From contig NZ_PBSH01000007.1 of NCBI RefSeq assembly GCF_002726155.1, forward strand, positions 1 to 64,000: a DNA stretch of 64,000 nt, given 5' to 3'. This DNA comes from Alcanivorax sp. Lineage in GTDB: Bacteria > Pseudomonadota > Gammaproteobacteria > Pseudomonadales > Alcanivoracaceae. How positions within the stretch are numbered: the stretch's first letter is position 1; each line of letters starts with the position of its first letter. Below are positions 61,639-64,000 of this stretch, in pieces. A program made the position numbers and the translations under genes. The notes below the pieces were generated by a model, which was not told the DNA's origin, ran no database searches, and saw nothing but the letters and a program-made list of their open reading frames with translations.

Positions 61639-63183
61639 TCAGACTCTCACCTCGGTCTGCACTTTTTTCGCCGCGCGCCCCATCATCTCGATGACTTTCT
61701 CACGGTCGCGCGTTCTCATGATGTCGCTCTGCACGTGCAGACTGAAGCCTTCCGCTTCGTAGTCCACGGCCACCGTTTTGTCCTGTTTCAGGTCCGTGGC
61801 GGAACGGGCCAGGGTGCGTAAAATCGTGTTCTTGTCGAAATTACGGATACGCTCCAGATCGATGTGGATACCAAAGCCATCGGTTTGCGCCGACACGTAA
61901 CGGTTCTTTGCCCCCGCATCCCGTTTGGCGCCTAACGCCTCGAACACCGGTATCGGCCGATTAAAGCCCTTCACCTGAATGTCGCCCATGCTGCGGCACT
62001 GAATCCGGTTATTCACCAGCGCCTGGGTCGCCTCTGAGATCAGCACGCCGCCTGGCCGACAGGCGGATTCCAGGCGACTGGCCAAGTTCACATCCGTGCC
62101 CAGAATGGTGTAATCCATGCGCGAATCAGTGCCGAAGTTGCCCACCGTGGCGTAGCCGGTGTTAATACCAATACGGATTTCCAGCTTGTGGTCGATGCCT
62201 TCACGCTGCCAGCGCTGGCGTAGCAGCTTCATTTGTTCCTGCATCTCGATGGCCATCAGCACACACCGGTACGCATCTTCCTGGGCGCCTTCGCTTTTCG
62301 GGTCACCAAAAAAGATCATGACCGCGTCACCAATGAATTTATCGATGGTGCCACCGTGACGCAGGGCAATGCGCGTCATCTCGCTCAGGTAGGTGTTCAG
62401 CATTTTGGTGAGTGTGGTCAACGGCAGCTCTTCGGAGATGGCACTGAATCCCTTGATGTCGGAAAAGAATACCGTCAGCCGTTTGCGCCGGGTTTCCAGT
62501 TTAGCGTCGCGTTTACCGGAAAAGATGGACCCCCATACCTGGGGCGGCAGATACTTGGCCAGCTTGCGCGACATATCCACCGCCTGCTTCTGCTGGCGAC
62601 GTACCAATTCCTGGGCCTGTTTCAGGTAACGGGCCTGCAGGTGGGCAAACGCGGATGAGGCGCCCACATAAATACCCAGGCCAAGCATGGAAATAACCGA
62701 CAGCAACACCGGCGTCTGTTCCGGCGACAGCACCTGAAAGCCCAGCATCCAGCCCATCAGCAAAGCACCAACCCCGGTCATCAACACATTCAGCAACCAG
62801 GGCTTGAGGCCGCCACTGCTGACAGAATTGGCATGCACAATAATCAACAACACCATGGCCGGCACCAGCGCAAAATGGAGCAAGGCACAGACCAGGCCAA
62901 TCACCATGGCGTCCGCCTGCATTAACAACTGGTGAACGGTTTTGGTGGGTCGGTCCTGCTTGTCGAACAGGAACAGCAGCCCCTGGGCGGACATGGGATA
63001 GATGAGCAGCCCCGCCACCCCCAGCATGTACAGCTCGGGGAACAGGTTTAGCTTCAGGCCCGCCATCAGAATCATGGCGGCCACCAGAAAAGCCAATAGC
63101 CGGATGTAGTTTGCCTGACGGCGCGCCCGCTCCATGGGGCCCAGCTGGGGGCGGCGAGCTTTCTTTTTCGTCATGGAGGTCAT
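61639..63183 (-). CDS. Class III adenylate cyclase with N-terminal membrane domain (CyaB-like)
   Basis: A 514-aa cyclase. The N-terminal MASE2-like domain has about six hydrophobic helices (about 27-180), then a coiled-coil linker (182-210) and a class III catalytic domain (about 230-420). Metal ligands are Asp242 (VFFSDIKGF) and Asp286 (FIGDAV); the transition-state pair is Asn366 and Arg370 (TDVNLASRLES). A Lys in DKFIGD (282) fits ATP rather than GTP. A C-terminal region of about 90 residues follows, of unknown role. Closest in design to Pseudomonas CyaB, which feeds cAMP to Vfr. A perfect CRP/Vfr-like box is present near 7.2 kb. Confidence 0.92.
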   Translation of the reverse strand: MTSMTKKKARRPQLGPMERARRQANYIRLLAFLVAAMILMAGLKLNLFPELYMLGVAGLLIYPMSAQGLLFLFDKQDRPTKTVHQLLMQADAMVIGLVCALLHFALVPAMVLLIIVHANSVSSGGLKPWLLNVLMTGVGALLMGWMLGFQVLSPEQTPVLLSVISMLGLGIYVGASSAFAHLQARYLKQAQELVRRQQKQAVDMSRKLAKYLPPQVWGSIFSGKRDAKLETRRKRLTVFFSDIKGFSAISEELPLTTLTKMLNTYLSEMTRIALRHGGTIDKFIGDAVMIFFGDPKSEGAQEDAYRCVLMAIEMQEQMKLLRQRWQREGIDHKLEIRIGINTGYATVGNFGTDSRMDYTILGTDVNLASRLESACRPGGVLISEATQALVNNRIQCRSMGDIQVKGFNRPIPVFEALGAKRDAGAKNRYVSAQTDGFGIHIDLERIRNFDKNTILRTLARSATDLKQDKTVAVDYEAEGFSLHVQSDIMRTRDREKVIEMMGRAAKKVQTEVRV

Positions 63184-63352
63184 GTGAACGGTTTCACGCG
63201 ATTTCTGCGAAGCTTAGCGGTTTCCCTTCTAAGAAAAAAGACTGGGATGACTAAAGGTCTACTATTCCTTGCCACCGGAAACCAGCACATCCTGCAACTG
63301 GGACTCATCTGCAATTCGAGCTACCATGGCGCCGTTGTAATAGGAGCCCTGA

Positions 63353-63910
63353 ATGGACACCCTCACCGCCCTGACCACCCGTGTATCCGCCCCGCGCCTG
63401 GAAGCCCCCGGCCCCAGCGATGAGCAACTGGACATGCTGCTGCGCGCGGCTATCCGTGCCCCGGATCATGGCCTGCTGCGCCCCTGGCGCTTTATCGTTT
63501 TACAGGGCCGCCAGCGCGAGCGCCTGGGCGACATCATGGTCGCCCATCTGCTAGAAGAACAACCCGACGCCGACGCCCGCGCCCAGGAGATCGCCCGCAG
63601 CAAGGCCCTGCGCGCCCCTACCATTATCGTGGCCGTGGCCGAAGTGACCGAGGGCCACAAGATTCCGGTCTGGGAACAGGTGCTGGCGGTGGGCGCTTCG
63701 GTGCAGAACATGATGCTCGCCGCCTACGAACAGGGTATTGGCGCCATGTGGCGCACCGGTGCCATGGCCAATTCCACCCTGGCCAAGGAAAAGCTCGGCT
63801 TCGCGGCCAAGGATCAGGTCGTCGCCTACCTGTACCTGGGCAAACCCGTGGGCAGCCTGAAATCCCTTCCCAGCGACAGCCCCGCTGATTTCATCCGCGA
63901 ACTGCCATGA
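63353..63910 (+). CDS. Nitroreductase family protein (YdjA-like)
   Basis: A 185-aa FMN-dependent NAD(P)H oxidoreductase of the minimal YdjA type. The N-terminal RAAIRAPDHGLLRPWRFIVL holds the FMN phosphate site, and the mid block ASVQNMMLAAYEQGIGAMWRTG plus C-terminal VVAYLYLGKP complete the fold. Substrates of relatives are nitroaromatics or quinones. Its stop overlaps the next start by 4 nt (ATGA), so the two are translated together. Confidence 0.93.
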   Translation: MDTLTALTTRVSAPRLEAPGPSDEQLDMLLRAAIRAPDHGLLRPWRFIVLQGRQRERLGDIMVAHLLEEQPDADARAQEIARSKALRAPTIIVAVAEVTEGHKIPVWEQVLAVGASVQNMMLAAYEQGIGAMWRTGAMANSTLAKEKLGFAAKDQVVAYLYLGKPVGSLKSLPSDSPADFIRELP

Positions 63911-64000
63911 TGGATCTGGCCGCGTTGGCAGAACAGGTTCGCGATGCCATTCCGCTTACCCGGCATCTGGATTTTCAGCTGGAGACCTTCGATGGTCACT
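63907..64000 (+). CDS. Probable thioesterase (YiiD C-terminal-like), 5' part only
   Basis: The window ends 31 codons into this gene. The visible N-terminus MMDLAALAEQVRDAIPLTRH followed by LDFQLETFDGH resembles the hotdog-fold thioesterase domain of YiiD-type proteins, where the IPLTRH motif begins the fold. A second ATG lies one codon later. It overlaps the nitroreductase stop by ATGA. The rest is outside the window, so the call is tentative. Confidence 0.6.
   Translation, partial: MMDLAALAEQVRDAIPLTRHLDFQLETFDGH

Overview
The window is chromosomal DNA of a Gram-negative gammaproteobacterium. The evidence is outer-membrane machinery throughout (Wza, Wzi, PelB/PelC, a D15-type barrel, lipoprotein signals), a PelA-G operon of the Pseudomonas type, a pbpC/alpha-2-macroglobulin pair, and an AlkJ-type GMC alcohol dehydrogenase. 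Together with the intergenic palindromic repeats this suggests a marine hydrocarbon-degrading genus such as Alcanivorax. That genus is an inference; no rRNA or other taxonomic marker is present.

Layout. 1-300: a tRNA-Asn gene followed by a decayed second copy of its 3' half. 296-28020: a Wzx/Wzy-dependent capsule or exopolysaccharide locus, all on the minus strand. In transcription order it runs wzi, wza, wzb, wzc, wecB, wecC, wzx, a pyruvyl transferase, a glycosyltransferase, wzy, a bi-domain oxidoreductase, a heparinase-like lyase, a GT4-phosphoglycosyltransferase fusion, a PglD-like acetyltransferase, a PglE-like aminotransferase, a WbpM/PglF-like dehydratase, a sulfate-type permease, a four-helix-bundle gene, cysC and galE. 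The predicted pathway gives UDP-ManNAcA (WecB/WecC) and a UDP-diamino-trideoxy sugar (dehydratase, aminotransferase, acetyltransferase). The fused enzyme would load the first sugar onto undecaprenyl phosphate, Wzx/Wzy would flip and polymerise, and Wzc/Wzb/Wza/Wzi would control export and surface attachment. The wzx-wzy core (about 15.1-19.8 kb) is visibly AT-rich, as expected of an exchanged serotype core.

28.4-43.6 kb: a mixed region with an NmrA-like protein, a lipocalin, an outer-membrane barrel overlapping a molybdopterin oxidoreductase, PBP1C, a RAYT transposase set in its own repeats, a giant alpha-2-macroglobulin and a DUF3080 protein. 43.8-56.1 kb: a complete pel exopolysaccharide operon (minus strand, pelA to pelG). 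PelB is encoded as two proteins, and pelA appears to begin at an AUU codon. 56.2-64 kb: an HNH endonuclease, a DUF3047 protein, a MITE filling a divergent promoter region, a GMC dehydrogenase, a membrane-anchored beta-helix protein, a class III adenylate cyclase, a nitroreductase and the start of a probable thioesterase gene.

A family of about 35-bp palindromic repeats (at least 16 copies, often as inverted pairs) sits between genes across the window and is densest around the RAYT gene. Its RAYT-containing island separates the alpha-2-macroglobulin gene from pbpC. In one place a copy supplies the end and stop codon of an upstream gene. The strongest leads are the RAYT/repeat island, the AUU start of pelA, the split PelB, the MITE, the GT-PGT fusion and a possible small RNA at 43.66-43.76 kb.
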